Shown: positions 50,108 through 63,604 of the stretch, one piece after another
Position numbering within the stretch: the stretch's first letter is position 1
Layout: every line of letters starts with the position of its first letter
From: Apostichopus japonicus
Taxonomy: Eukaryota; Echinodermata; Holothuroidea; Aspidochirotida; Stichopodidae
Assembly (NCBI RefSeq): GCF_037975245.1
Contig: NC_092574.1
Span: forward strand, 8,308,213 to 8,372,212
Direction of reading: 5' to 3'
DNA: 64,000 nt
Translations under genes and position numbers: made by a program
Notes under the pieces: generated by a model
The model's database searches: none
The model's input: only the letters and a program-made list of their open reading frames with translations
What the model was told of the DNA's origin: nothing

Positions 50108-53100
50108 AGCAACAGAGCATTCCCCAAAAAATCTGATTTTTGATAAGATATTATCTTGTTTTCTAAACAATTTACTGAAAAATGTTGTCTTATTGGGGCA
50201 CAGTTTTCTTATGTCGATGGCACTTTTAAGCTTCCTTATGAATAGGTTTTTTTGGAAAAGCAAAAAAATATATATATACAAAACGGCTTTATTAAAACCT
50301 AATTCGCTTGCAATGAACATTAAAAAACTTCGATGGCTTCGTACCATGGACGTGCCCTGAAATTTGACCCGTGAAACACGTGACCTAATCATGTGACGCC
50401 GATCATTATGAATCGATACTTTGGGTAATAAATGACTCACCTCATCATCGGTTCAGTCATTAAATTGGGTCCTTGGCATAACTTAAGGAGCAGTTTAAAC
50501 AATCCATCAATCAAATTAGAGCAAACACCGGATGATCTGCGAGAAGTATATATACAGTATGTATGGGGAAGTCGGCTTTGGCTTGTTTTTTTTTTTAAAA
50601 AAACATACCTTTTTTTTAATGAAGTTTGGTATGCCTACACAAACTCGGAAAGAAATCTGAAGTTATTACATAAACAACTTCTGAAGTAATTACGAAAAAA
50701 CAGGCTCTGAAGTGCAGAACTTGCGCAAGCAGCTTCTGAAGTTACAAAAATATTTATGAAAAAAACGAGAAAAAAAAGGGGGGGGCACAAACCCAACCAT
50801 CATGATTGGTCTCTACAATATATGACAGTACGATATCGATATATGTGATAAATGACTTACCCACCGTACATCGAAGAATGTTGTGTTTTTTATTCGGTAA
50901 GAAAGATATCACACACCAGAATGAAAACAATGATTCCTTTGGTGTATATACGAGTGAGCTGCGGGCGGATATACATCTATATGGACAGACATGTGCATAG
51001 TACGACGATACGTAATTTGCGGTGGGGCATTCCATACCGTGACTGTACTACTACTAGCATGCCCAAAGTTAACATGGATCTAATTTGCGTTGGATTCCAG
51101 TGCGAGAACCAATTACGAATAATGAACGAGTGACTTGTATATAGAAAATGACTTCAAATGCAATACTATACTTTAGCATATATATCTATATAACCCAACG
51201 TTTCCCCCCCCCCCCCTTTATTTGTAGGGTGTTATTTTGTTCAGTACAGGTACCGAGTACAGGTTACAATGATAGCATATACGAGTACAAGTATAGGCCT
51301 AGCCTATATGGAATTCTCCTTAATATGAGTGTTTTAGTACAAGGCTTTATACTATAGCGCGAATAAACGAGTACACGCTATACTGTACTAAATAGTTTAT
51401 CTCTACTAGATTTTCTGAAACGCCTTCGAGTACGCTTGTGAGTACAAATCCATATAACTGCGATTACGGGTAACATCGCTAGCATACGAGTTACACTGAC
51501 TCAGTATACAAGTAGTCTGGGCTGCATATTATTATCTACACACTTTTTCTGCTGTCAAAATGTCAGTAACAGTATATAAACAGGATGAGAGATAAAAAGG
51601 TAATATTTCTCGTTATGTACCATATGTTAATAACATATAATAAACATGTCTAGGTATCTAATCTATATCCCTATATGATGCCATAGATATATACTTTACA
51701 CTTTACAGTAGTGTCAACCTCTTAACTCTGTCTGTCTTCGGCTTTAGGGACCCTTTTGTAACTTATTGGATTTACTATTATACCTTCTGTTTGACGACGA
51801 CCGCAGCGGAAATCATTACTTCGATTTATCATGTTTGACAGTATAAAGCCAAGCAACCCCCCTTCTCGGGTAAACTCGTCTTTGTATACTTGGTGTAAAC
51901 TACATAGATTACCTTAAAGGTAGGCATATGCTGAAATGTGGCTTTTTTGTCATGTTTATCTACGATGAAGAAGGGGGGAAAATGCTACTGTTGGACTTCA
52001 AATATTAGTATACCAAAAATCAGATCGGAAGGTTATTTATACTTTTATTGTTCGCCGTGGAGGGGCATAGGGGCCCATACCCCAAATATTTGGTGTCCCC
52101 CTTACCCCTGGTGTCTTCCAAAGTGAAATTTGCCGTACAATTAAATAGAATTAGGAAGGAAGATATACAACTCATAGACTTCTACTCCGTAAAATGTACT
52201 TGCGTCTATACCTCCAAAGTTCAGTTGATTTGAAGTTGATATGTACGGTATGCAAACGACTTAAAGTGTATAAGCTTCGGGACGGGTGAGGGGCGGGGGG
52301 GGGGGGGCTGAACTTCATCGCCGCCATGTAGATCGCAATGGCCTGTGGCACCAGCTTGCATTACCGGAATTCTGTGCCCCTCACAAATATTGATCTGCTG
52401 AGCCCCACTCTCACTTCCAAATGCCTTCTGACGACGCCACTGATTTGCTACCACAACCTCGCGACTGGTGAAGCCTACATTACATAACTCGTGTCACAAA
52501 ACAAATATGGTGCAATATTGTAACATTATTTCTTTAAACATTATTTCACAAGTTACGAAATGCAGCACCTATTTGCGTCTGAACACCTTAATTTAACCAC
52601 AATTTCATAAAGGGAGAACCTTTCACCCCGGACGACATGAAATCTTAGCCCAACCCCCACCCCCGCCCCACCGAACCCCTAGTACAAAAAATGGTAGGTT
52701 GCGCCCTGAATTCCCAGTACCACTAGGATAATATTTCCATGTAATGGTTCTCTTATTTTCTCTTTTTCAGTATATACTAAATGAGTGACCAAGAATATAT
52801 GAAAGGAAATATTGCATATTCGAAACATCAGATCGTATATATGTTGCTCGATTTTTCGTCACGTCCGTACGATATCAACGCTGTATCAATGTTGTTGCGC
52901 TGGATATCCCGTTCGACTTAGGTCGTCCTATTTTGGCAAATATTCCCTTTAAGCGCCCGGTATAAAGTTCAAGTACATTGTTAGACTACTTAGGATGTTT
53001 GTCAAACCTAAAATTGCGGCAGTAGGTTGTTACAGAGAGATGTGTTTTGTTCTCACTCCGTAATAAGATATAGTACGGTATACGACACGAGTGTATAGCC

Positions 53101-53542
53101 TGCGCGATATATGCAAGCACCGTGTTAAATATCTATATGTGGTGTATAATGTTATAATAATAATAATAATATCGAAACTGCCACACGTATATATACGTAT
53201 ACTAAGGGTATATCCACTGATGGCCTGTACACGTAATGTCATGTATGCAACTATAGAAACATTGCCGACAATTTTTTTTTTTTTTTTTTTTACGAATATA
53301 GCCTATGAATATTCAACAGCAATTTACCATAGTGAAATAAGGCTATATAGATAATTAACATGCATTCAGTTCAGCAATCGTAACAACAATTAAGATGTGT
53401 TAATAATATTCGTTTTTGAATAAAACCTACCACAATATATAGGCTTAAGTTAAAGAACACCTAAGCATGAAAATTATGCCAAAACTGATATTTTGCTTAC
53501 AGAACCGAGTTTTTTCTTCCACCTCAATTAACCATTCCATTT
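50108..53542. other. Intergenic DNA, no gene recognised
   Basis: AT-rich with short AT and poly-T tracts, a 13-C run at 51204-51216, a 13-G run at 52295-52307, an (AAT)6 at 53153-53170, and a hAT-like fragment listed separately. Open frames are short and featureless. Confidence 0.5.
52290..52442 (-). mobile_element. hAT-like element fragment
   Basis: Read on the minus strand, it begins with CAGTGGCGTCGTCAGAAGG (52424-52442), the general form of many hAT terminal repeats, and runs toward a C/G homopolymer at 52295-52307. The opposite terminal repeat and target duplication were not found, so this is called only as a likely fragment. Confidence 0.35.
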
Positions 53543-53629
53543 TTAAGCTAAGGTATTGCCAATATTTTTCCAAATATATGACTCATAATTGACAAATAAG
53601 GAGTAAAGTTGTAGAAAATATACTGGAAT

Positions 53630-53656
53630 TTTCGGTCCCCCTGGGACCTTCGTCAG
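53630..53656 (-). ncRNA. Hammerhead ribozyme core, Penelope-like-element type
   Basis: On the minus strand the sequence reads CTGACGA, one A, GGTCCC, AGG, GGGACC, GAAA. These are the two conserved hammerhead boxes (CUGANGA and GAAA) separated by a perfect 6-bp stem II with a 3-nt loop. This compact form is the one described in Penelope-like retroelements and their decayed copies. The base next to the CUGACGA box is not paired, and stems I and III are not convincingly complete, so self-cleavage is uncertain. No Penelope coding sequence was recognised nearby; this would be a relic. Confidence 0.5.
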
Positions 53657-53889
53657 CAATACTTGGCAGTCGAATGAAAAGTACAAATGTAACACAATGA
53701 AAGTATGACGCCAGGTAAGTGTAAATGGCATTGATGGAATTAAAAACAAATAAACCATGTATATATTAGGCCTAATACGAAAGATTCAATCGATTTCTTT
53801 TCTATCAGTTCGGGCTGTCACCGTTTATTGGTGATATTACGGCATTAAAACTGCTTTCATTCCCCAACTGAAAACGTGTATCTCATTTT

Positions 53890-53961
53890 CGGACTGAAAA
53901 CTTGTCGAACTGAAAACTTGTCGGACTGAAAACTTGTCGGACTGAAAACTTGTCGGACTGA
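53890..53961. repeat. 16-bp minisatellite, about 4.5 units
   Basis: ACTGAAAACTTGTCGG is repeated with one variant unit (TCGAACTG in place of TCGGACTG). It is bounded by CTCATTTTCGG on the left and ACTGAGGGG on the right. Confidence 0.95.
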
Positions 53962-55944
53962 GGGGTGTACCCCGATCCACTCACTGTAGGATATATAGGG
54001 CCTTTGTGTATAGGAATGATGACTGTGTGGCGGCGGGCTGACTGTGGCTCGGTAGATATTTATTAATGACTTGTGCAGTCCGTTGTATAATCGGCCAGAT
54101 TTGAAAGCTCGCTTGGAATGTGGTATCACTCCCTTTGCAGTCTGTGAAATACTTTACATATATGTGTTACGTAATCATTCCTGATACTAGCCGAGTTAAT
54201 ATGTACGCACAGTATTTATGCGCTGTAATATGTGTAACATTGTCGCCTGCACTGTCATGTCCAAGCATCACTATACTTGGCCGGTTGGCTTATGGATCAT
54301 GTGTAGCGTATAAACCTATGACCATACAGTGTCGATGTAAGGGGACTAGGGTTGTGAGTGGATCGAGTTGTTGGGTTTTCGTGCCCAGACTCTATCTTTA
54401 GGTAGATTTTCATAAAAATTGTAGACCACCTGTACCGGGTTCTTTTTACAAAAAAAAAACGCATTCGTGAAATTACACAAGCCGTAACCGACTGTCATGG
54501 TCACGTGACCAGAGTCCTAATGCTATAAGGAAATGGGGGATGAGAGTATATATCAGTACATTAAACGTGTTTGCATTTCGTGCGTATGCTCTTGGATAGA
54601 GTGACTCTTTTTTTTAAACAGTATAACTGTTATATTAAACCACATAACGGGGGATCCTTCGATAACTAAGATAATTATTGGATTACAACCATTTGCTGGA
54701 TCCCAATGAGCAGTAACTAACAATAATAATCTTAATTTAAGTGCAGAAACACTTCATGTTCAACCTTACTTTCAATACGTGATTGTTTCATTTGCAAGCC
54801 TTCTATATGAATATAATTTCATCTTTTCTTGGTGACAGTTTCGGTGTTTATTGGGTAATCGTTCATCTGATTATGAACCTGGCAACAGCGTCATTAAGAC
54901 AAAAGTTCGAGTCTAACTTATTCTATAGTTTGCAAATTGGTATAGGCCTAGGTGTATCTAGGTATATATAGAAAATGTTGATGGTAAATTTCATCATCCA
55001 ACTGACATCCTTGATCTAACATCTTTGAAGGGGGAAAACATATGCTGACTAGCTTCATACATACAAAATGTCGCCCTCTCTTTGCCCTCCGTATACCCAA
55101 CTCCGTATATCTCTCAACCCAGCCCCTCCCCCCATCTTCCTCTCTCATTTTCCTTTCCACAATATTAGTGTCATATCCTCCGGTCTTCCCCGGCCTGTTC
55201 CGCTCCCCTTGTGACTGACATTCATAACACCGCTTCTCTGGAACGCTGCCGTACATTGCAGTTGGTTGTGTACTATATATATAGCTTCTCTGCAGTACAG
55301 GTAACTTTTGAAATCCTTCTTTTTTGTTGTTGGCCCTGATGCATTTTTCCAGCGATCTATTTGTCGTGATTGATGGCCCTGTTCTTCTCATAATGTTTTT
55401 CTTTGAGTGTTATTCAGTACCGGGCTACATGTTCTTGCGGTTACCGTTTGCTATAGGACGTGGTCACAGCTCGTCATGGGTGGAATTCAGCTTCATAAAT
55501 CATGCATTTTGTTATCGATCGTCCTGTATATGGGTCTGCGAAGAAAAAGAAAAAGAAAACTATGTAATAAATGCCCCTGAAAAGATTACTTCCTTTCGTC
55601 ATGACCTTTGACCTTCCACTTGACGTTACAACAAACAGTTGTCAATGAATGATTGTCGCGGAGTCTTGTTTTGGGGGAAATTAAAGCGATGTAAGTATAA
55701 AACTTTCCGCTGGCTAAACAATTTTCCCCTTTTTAGTTACAAAATCGTTTAAAAGTAAAAGAGGGCTTGATGTTTCGATCTTAACATCGAGGACACATTT
55801 GAAATAGACAGACGAGCAAACAAATTAATTGGACCTTTGGACAATCAATCATAAGAGCAAACTACCATCGAAGTATATATCCTGTACATTATTAATGACA
55901 CCGGCCTCCAACGCGATAGTCCAGTCTCTTAGCTTTCTAGTCTG
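53962..55944. other. Intergenic DNA, no gene recognised
   Basis: No coding or RNA feature was identified on either strand. The 147-codon minus-strand frame 54948-55391 has no recognisable domain. A TAGGCCTA palindrome lies at 54943-54950. Confidence 0.45.
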
Positions 55945-56030
55945 GTTTGGCGAAATGACCAGGCTGGTTGGGCGAAATGGTAAGGTTGGGCGAAATGGCA
56001 GTTGGACGAAATGGTTGTTGGGCGAAGTGT
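55945..56030. repeat. Short minisatellite, GGCGAAATGG units
   Basis: Five occurrences of GGCGAAATG or a close variant (GGACGAAATGG, GGGCGAAGTG), separated by 16-21 bp and joined by TTG or GTTG. Units vary more than in the 53.9-kb minisatellite. Confidence 0.8.
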
Positions 56031-56559
56031 CCTGCTTCCGTCTCTTATATATGTTATTATATACCAGGCAGTTGAGTGATCTCACACGATTCAGTCCTGT
56101 GGCCACAGTGGTAAAGTAACGAACGTTGCAACACTATCCGAGTGTTTTGTACATTCATGCATATTTATGACACAGGGCTCTAACATGATTCCAGTGTTCT
56201 GTCAGTCGGTTTAGGAGTCAACCGGACAAGAATAATTTCTTTTTTAATTATAATGCGCACATAATCTTCCCTGCTTACTAGTCGCCCCAAAAAAAGAAGA
56301 CAACCCGGCATTCTGCAGAAAAACATGAGGCGATTTAAGAATTGTCATCTAAAGCCTAGCCTGAGTTCATTACGTAACTTTTGGGATTCTTCTCAAGTCC
56401 GTCGCACACTGCCCGACTGATCAGTATACCCAACTCAACTCGACCGCCGTGACCTAGTTTTTCATAGTCATGAAGACCCCATGGTCTTTACAACTGCCCC
56501 TGTCCCCGTCCCGCGCACAGAACGAGTGGTAATCGCGTACAACAGACGACTGCTATATA

Positions 56560-56567
56560 TCTGTTAA
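56560..56567. repeat. Left target-site duplication of the hAT-like element
   Basis: TCTGTTAA is present immediately left of the element and again at 57220-57227 immediately right of it. Eight bp is the duplication length typical of the hAT superfamily. Confidence 0.8.
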
Positions 56568-57219
56568 CAAGGGCGGCGGAAGCACTTTTAATCTGGGGGG
56601 GGGGCACCGACATCAAAGGGCACTTTGCAGAAATTCGATGTGACTGATGCAGCCTTATATTTAGTACCCTTTATAACTCTTGTTTTATCTTATTTGCGTA
56701 TACACATCACTCCATCAACGCCCCCCCCCCCCCCTTCAAGGAAAATATGCATACTAGCACTGCAATATCCAATGTGCAAATTGGGAAACAAGGAACAAGT
56801 TTTCTTTTGAGACAAAAGGAGGTGAAATCATGCTAGTTGCTAATGTAGGAATCTTCCGAATTAGAGTTTATTTCTTGTTAATATCTTAACAAATTTTTCC
56901 ATTCGAAATAGCTTTGAGTTTGACCCACAGAAATTCATTAAAAAGTCAGGGGCGTAGCCAGGATTTGCAAAGTTGTATGCATGACTATCTGAGCGGAGCG
57001 CCACCATCGGTTGGCGCGGAGCGTACAAGAAAATTTTTGGTTTTACAAACCCCTCAGATGGCCGGAAACGGCCCTTCCCGAGTGTTCATTCTGGTTCCCT
57101 GGCCTCTTGCTAACTTGAGACACCTCAATTTTTATGTAGAAAAAGGGCACATTTTTAACCTGAGGAAAAGTGGGGGGGGGCACATGCCCCCTGTGCCCCC
57201 CCCGGTTCCGCCGCCCTTG
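56568..57219. mobile_element. Non-autonomous hAT-like DNA transposon, 652 bp
   Basis: Terminal inverted repeats CAAGGGCGGCGGAA (56568-56581) and TTCCGCCGCCCTTG (57206-57219) are exact complements and are flanked by 8-bp direct repeats TCTGTTAA. The TIR form (CA-R-GGGCGG) and the duplication length both point to the hAT superfamily. Near each end are G or C runs and GGGCAC/GTGCCC words in opposite orientation, extending the symmetry. There is no transposase, so it would depend on an autonomous relative. A second TIR-like sequence begins at 56947 inside it. Confidence 0.85.
56947..56962 (+). mobile_element. Internal hAT-type terminal sequence (nested or fossil end)
   Basis: CAGGGGCGTAGCCAGG is the classic start of a widespread hAT-like repeat family in animals. 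It sits inside the 652-bp element, so an older insertion may be nested or the element may be composite. Its opposite end (CCTGGCTACGCC...) was not found. Confidence 0.4.
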
Positions 57220-57227
57220 TCTGTTAA
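57220..57227. repeat. Right target-site duplication of the hAT-like element
   Basis: TCTGTTAA, identical to 56560-56567. Confidence 0.8.
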
Positions 57228-60200
57228 CGACCAGTGCTCGTTTAGTCCACATGCAAAATAACTTTCTCGTTTATTGGTCACAATTGTTATTGTTAAGACT
57301 GGGCAGTTTCAGTCGTGAACAAACCAAACACTTGTCGACGACTGACAGTTGTAGGGAAAGCGCTACATGTTCAGTTTTCCAGACAGTCAAACTTTTGATC
57401 AGTCGTGTTAATCTGATTAAGCACACGCACATTGCTCGACTATCTTTGATGAAGTTCCCACTCAGCGACAGGCGAGTTGAATCGACCCCCTCGAGTTCAG
57501 TCGAGCAGAGTGTTCGGCGCGCTTTATCGGTATTGATACTCCAACACGTAGCATATAGGACTACACCACACATACATACTGTTATAGCAGTACAAAGACC
57601 ATGATCTTACTCAGCCATGAAGTACTATAGTGAAGACTCCTTACTATTTACCTGAAAAGCCGGCGACGTGTAGTAATTATTCCCTTTCCAATAAACCCCG
57701 TGATACTCATGTGACGTAACATCGTCATGATCCTATGGATACAGTCTCGATGCAGGGAGATGCTACTTTAACTAGCAGCTCCCTGCTCGATGTAAAGGGG
57801 AAGTGCATGGGGGTGGGGGAGGGGACTGCATGTGGGTGAGAGTGGACCTTTGGTCTTCGTGACCTGACTCAATCTTAGGTGACTTCTTCAGAGTACCGTT
57901 TACTTTTTAACTAACCACGACGAGATGAAATAGTCTATATAGTTGATATGTGGATTATAAGCAAACGTAAAGCCTACACTCGTGAATACACATATAAATT
58001 TTAGTCATGAAATGTTACCGTCTGCTAATTTTGGCATGTATAGGAACAAATTGAAAATAATTCTGTGTACGTATGATTTGGTCTTTTGGTTTTTTCTCTT
58101 AACCAAAAAAAAAAAAAAATAACGAAAAAAAAACGCCATCTCTTTAACAGCCCTCACAGTATGTATTCCGTGACGTCAGTCTGGGGTTGAACTTGTAAGC
58201 CATCTTCAACCCACGTTCATTGCTACGGGCGATTGACAACACGCTAACTGTTAAGTACTCCTCTTGACATTTTGACAGGAATAACATCGACGGGAGACCC
58301 CCTCAAGGTGACAATTTAATGCCTTCCGATCATGAGATGTGATGTTTGTTCATCACTTCCGTTCCTGTCTCTAACGTCTGCCAATCAGCCCGGGGAACGG
58401 GTCTTCACCACTCGCCCACCCAGGTTTATTTTGACCAAGAAATGACCATCACCTTGACAGATAAATATGTGGAAGGGCTGCGGTCGTAAAAGTCGATTCA
58501 AATAATAACAACTGTTTTCTCACGTGACCTGTATGGGTCGTATATTTTTTGGGGGAGGCTTGACGATCACACGCTCGTTACTGAATTTGGATTTATGACG
58601 TTCAAAAAATGTTCAAGTAGAATTTTTAAGGTTGGATCTGTCACAAGTTGATCATACTTTATCAAAGTAACCATGTTTGGCTCCACCGTTAAATAGAAGG
58701 ATTGTAATGTACCTGAGAGCATAATCTGTTCGCTTTAAGTCATTAAAATCACAAACCGAGGTAACATGACATTCGGATAAACTTAAAAATGTGAAGCAAA
58801 TAATAATAATCATAACAATAATAAAATGATGACGACGACGATAATGATGATGATATAATAACATTACAGTCTTCGTTAAATTCTTTCAATACATTATCTT
58901 CATACATGTTGGAATAAACGTTAGTAATGAACGTCCAATGTAACAGTTATTTCATATACTCAGTAAGTGGTACTTAAATGTAACATACACTGTTATACAA
59001 TTACAATATTTGTGTAAGTCGTCCTTTATTTCTTTTCTCTTAACATTTTTTTTCTCTTTTAACAAAAAGATACTTTTAGTTTCATTTTTATATCTCCTCA
59101 AAGGAACGATTTCTTAAATCACGAAAGAACACTCCTAAGTATCTATAGGGGCTCTTTAAGAGGTGGAAATACTGGAGAGTCCCCTGTGCCTCGCCCCCGC
59201 CCCCTCCCACCCATCCAGGCTCCGCCTCCCCTAATTAAGATGTCGTCACATGAAGTTGCACAATGTATCAATATATATATATAGATATGTATAACACAGA
59301 ATAATGACAGAAAGTATAGGTTACCAGTATGAAAATACCCTCGGTTCATATCAGTGACGACAGAAGTCTGATATTTATAAAATCAGGAACATTCTTTGGT
59401 TTATATCACCATTTTTACGACTAAAATCTGCTGTTTTGCAGAGACTGATGAGAGAGTGAGTCTATTCAAGTTTCGCCCTTCCGCGTGGTTTCACCCAGCT
59501 TGCGTGTCTTTTCTTCCTGCGCACCCATATAGTGTTCAGCAGTCTTTGAGAATCATTCTGCTACAGCAACCCACGCGGAAGATCATAAGTTCTAAACGCA
59601 CCAATCGTTCCCACATTACCACTTTGCCCCCCAAAAAAGAGTAAAAAAAAAATGCTTTGGCAAAATTCCGCTCTCCAACCTCCACAATATTGATCAATAC
59701 TCAAAACACAGTGAGAAATAACACAGACATTCGCTTGATTTACTTTGGAATTTTTTATCGTATAGGTTTAAAAAAAAATCTTTTGCTGTTTGATTTCGGT
59801 CCGGGGGGAAAGTGCATTCACTTGATTTGAAATTTAGAATAGAACGAAAGCGACCGTCAACATGTAATAAAAAAAAAGAATAGAAAAGGGAAATAAAAAG
59901 AGAAAAGTAATCCACTTGCCCGGGTAAGGTGCGGCCGTGTACTCATGCATTCATTCTGATGTCATCAAAGGAGCGGTCCTGTTTCGCTCTGACCTATAAC
60001 CATGTAGTGGTTGGTGGGTTTCTCTGTACAAACGGGCAACCGACAGAGAAGGGGGAAGTACAACCGCTACGTCATTATCTTCAAGAATTGTTGACACGTA
60101 TAGCTGACAAACAGTATAGTCCATGGATGTTGCGGTCTACCCACAATGTAGACCGTTCCTTCCGTCGGTCAAGTTATACTGACCATGACAATGAGTTTGA

Positions 60201-63200
60201 TAATGCGCCTCCTTTGCTAACCAAAAAAAAAAACACGAAACACCGAAATAACAATGTGTTGGTTTAGATTCTCCTTGGCCTGTGGCGATAAACTTGGTGC
60301 TTTTGTCTTTAATAATAGCTATCATATATACAACAAAGAAAACATACGTGTTGGCTGTTTGGTTTCCGAAATCTCAGGGAAAGGTTGGCTCCGTACAGGA
60401 AACGGAAGCGGGACTAAACAATGTCCACGTTTTGACATATTGAGACAGGTATCACACGTTACTTTCTCATGACCAAAAGTCTCCAAAGATTTCTTTTTTT
60501 TGCGAGTGGGACAAAGTTGGCAGACCCTTTACACATACCGCCAAGTTCGTGCAGTTGGTGTGCGGGGATGCAGAGGATGTGGGAGACGGTACATCTCCCG
60601 TTTCATCATCTGGCAAAAATTCAGAAGTATTCCAAACTTGCTTTTAAACCTAATTTATAGTCTCAATATATGCTGCCACAGAATGAACAATGTGACATTT
60701 AACTTTCCACGGGGGAAGGGGTGGGGGACCCCAGACCCCCTATATGGGAAACCTCATTCGGGGAAAATTTTGGAATCCGGTATTATATTAACATGATTAA
60801 AAGCAATTTATTTACATTTCATTTTGCACAAAATTACATACCAATAGAGCTCAGTCATCTCACAAATCAGGTTGCCTCTTGTTCCAAGTATTAACACAAC
60901 TTCCTGGAGGAATATTTTAATAAATCCTTGCTTAGAGAATAAAGAACAGAAAATTCTCGATTTTAATAAGTTCTTCGAGATGTATAACATAGGAGCCACT
61001 TCAACAGTATAGAAAATGTTATGCTACTATTGCAAAACACAACCTGACGAATCAAACTGTAATGAAATAAAGTTTTATAGGTCAACTATATAAGATTTAG
61101 TGATATTTTTTTTTCGAAAAAAACGTCTTTTTTTATAGGATAATTTTATTGGCAGAATGTTAAGTCTTGTAAATATGATGTAGTCCAAGAAAAAAAAAAC
61201 TGTTTGAATGTTAGTCCAAAATTTTAATGTTAATCCATTGCTGTATAAATATTCTCATGTTGTATAACTTAAAGGCATTAAAGACTCGCCCCAAACCGCG
61301 TGTCGCCCTCTGAAAACAAGTGAACTTTCTGTAGCTTGCAAGTGAAGTTTTCTTCTTGTTGCTAAAAAATGCAGTAATGGAACGTGATACCTTGTTATCT
61401 TTATCTGGACCTGAGATGCTATAGTGTTGTGGGTATGACCGTAGCTCCGTGTATTGACCGCAGTGTATACACTAGTGTCTAATTATCGGCTGTAGCAAGC
61501 TGTGTGTGTATTTTCTGGGATCGATGGTGGTGTCTAACACTTCTGTTACACCACATTCAGATTACCAGCATCAGACGTTTCTTTGTGCGCGAGTCTTCAC
61601 TCCCTTTAATCAAAAGATGCCCTTTCCAACTTCATATCAACAACAGGGGCACACTTTTGAATGACATTCAACACCATTTGTTCAAGTTGACAAATTTGGT
61701 AATGTATACTGTAAACAATGTCTTCGAGGCCATAAAAGTCTTAATTGTTTCTTATTTTGTGTTGAACCATTCTGAGGAACTGACCTATAATGGTCTGTGT
61801 GTATTAGACTAGATAGTCCAGTCATTTTAATTGATGAACCTCAGCTGTTTAAATGGTCATTTCTCAAACAGTGGTAAGTACAACTTGGACTTATAACAGT
61901 GCTTTCTAACGGTCTGCATCATATGAACATTATTGTTAAGCCAATTATAATGTTATCCTTGACTAGGGTCATAAGCGACACCACGGCAATCGTGGGCCAG
62001 TTTCTCGCACACCTGCATGAGACAATGCCAGAAAGTTGGCCCCTGCAAACTTATCTCTTTTGTTTATATGGGTTGAATGAAGGCTACCATTACGTTGCCG
62101 GTATGACAGTGTAGAATATATGTAGGATAGGATATCGCCCCCTCACCCGCCTCCGGAGGGGAAATTATCGTCTGTAACCCTGGGTAAAGACGTAAGTTAA
62201 GCTGACATAAAGTATGGGAAGAACCGGACAATAAATTCACCCGCTACAGAGAGGCCTACATAATCTATCATTGCTAAGTAGACCAGAAAAGTACTGCTAT
62301 ATTCTAATTGATTGGTATACGACTGTGTCATATATCTTTCGTCATATCATCACATCTCGTGGTGTCGTAGGTCTTTTGGCGTGTCATAGGTGTCACTATG
62401 GTAAAACTATCGCATTGGATCTGTCGCTTTTTGTTAATTAAACAAGTTCTCAGATTTTAATCTGATCCAAATGATTGCATGAATAATGAAAAAAAAAACC
62501 AAAAGATATCAACCCTGACATCACATATATATCTGTTTATGTTTATCTTATTTTTTTGCCCCTTGGCGGGAAAGTCAAGTTGTTAGTTTTGTAGGATTAT
62601 CGTCGTCGTTTCTGTCGTCTGCCATTTGAAGCCCAGGCTTCCTACTCCTCCAGCAACAGGCATCCGGTGGACAAACACAGGCGCTGATCTGTCGCGGTGA
62701 TGACTAGAAAGCCTATATTGTCTGCAGAAACAACGAAGATTGGGGGGGGGGGAGAGATTCCTTTGACAGGCTTGAAATAGACGTGCTGGAAACTAGGTTA
62801 GAAAACTCTTCGACAAAACTGAACTAGATCAGTGTTTCGACACGTCTAGTTCGTTAACGTCTTAGCCATTGGTTCGTGTATGATAGATATCCTGTATAGG
62901 TTGGCTGCCTTTATTATGTCACGCTGGTACAGTGATGTAACCATGACCTACGTGAGCGGCTAGCCTGATAAAGGGGATTGGAATATCTTGAGAATACACA
63001 CTTTGTTCAAACGCTGTAGATTGAAAACATTTGAGAGGTATTGTGCAACATTTTAGAACTATGATTACCCGGTGGAAGTTGAATAATCTATAATTTCGCA
63101 TAACCCCTAAACCCGTATACTTCGTACTCCATATACCCATACACATACCACATACGGTACTGCGGTCATATCCATGGTACGTTGTTGAAAAGGACAGAGA

Positions 63201-63604
63201 GGAGGGGGTTGCCACCACAACAATCCCCAAGGGCACCACATACCCTTAGCGAAGTCGAATATATAAAATCAGTACAGAAAATGTATGTTTGTCTCGTTGG
63301 ACCATAGAGCTGCTGAGAAAGTTCACTACACCCTATATATCTGGGATAGAAAATTGGGAGTGCATTCATCCGTGATTTATTAAAAGTGATTACGCGGTAT
63401 CGTGAAATCCAACTATCCAAATAACTAAGTCTCGGCTACCGCTGTTACTGACGTCACTATGTGTAGAAGGCTTGCATTAATTAGTAGTGTCTTTATCAGT
63501 ACTGGAAACATTGTAAAATTAGGGCGTAGTTGATCACACCAACTACCCACTTAATATATCATAAAGAACGAATGATAAATGACTACTTTCAATCCCCAAT
63601 ATAT
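57228..63604. other. Intergenic DNA, no gene recognised
   Basis: Short open frames only. It contains a hairpin at 57752-57786, A-rich runs at 58105-58130, an imperfect AAT/GAT microsatellite at 58797-58860, a C-rich stretch at 59190-59230, a short (AT)n at 59270-59282, and an 11-G run at 62742-62752. A few frames (such as 59929-60267 and 61504-61812) were inspected and show no domain. Confidence 0.45.
57752..57786. repeat. Hairpin GCAGGGAGATGCT/AGCAGCTCCCTGC
   Basis: A 13-bp stem with one mismatch and a 9-base loop. The GCAGGGAG/CTCCCTGC core is shared with the perfect hairpin at 23068-23095. Confidence 0.65.
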
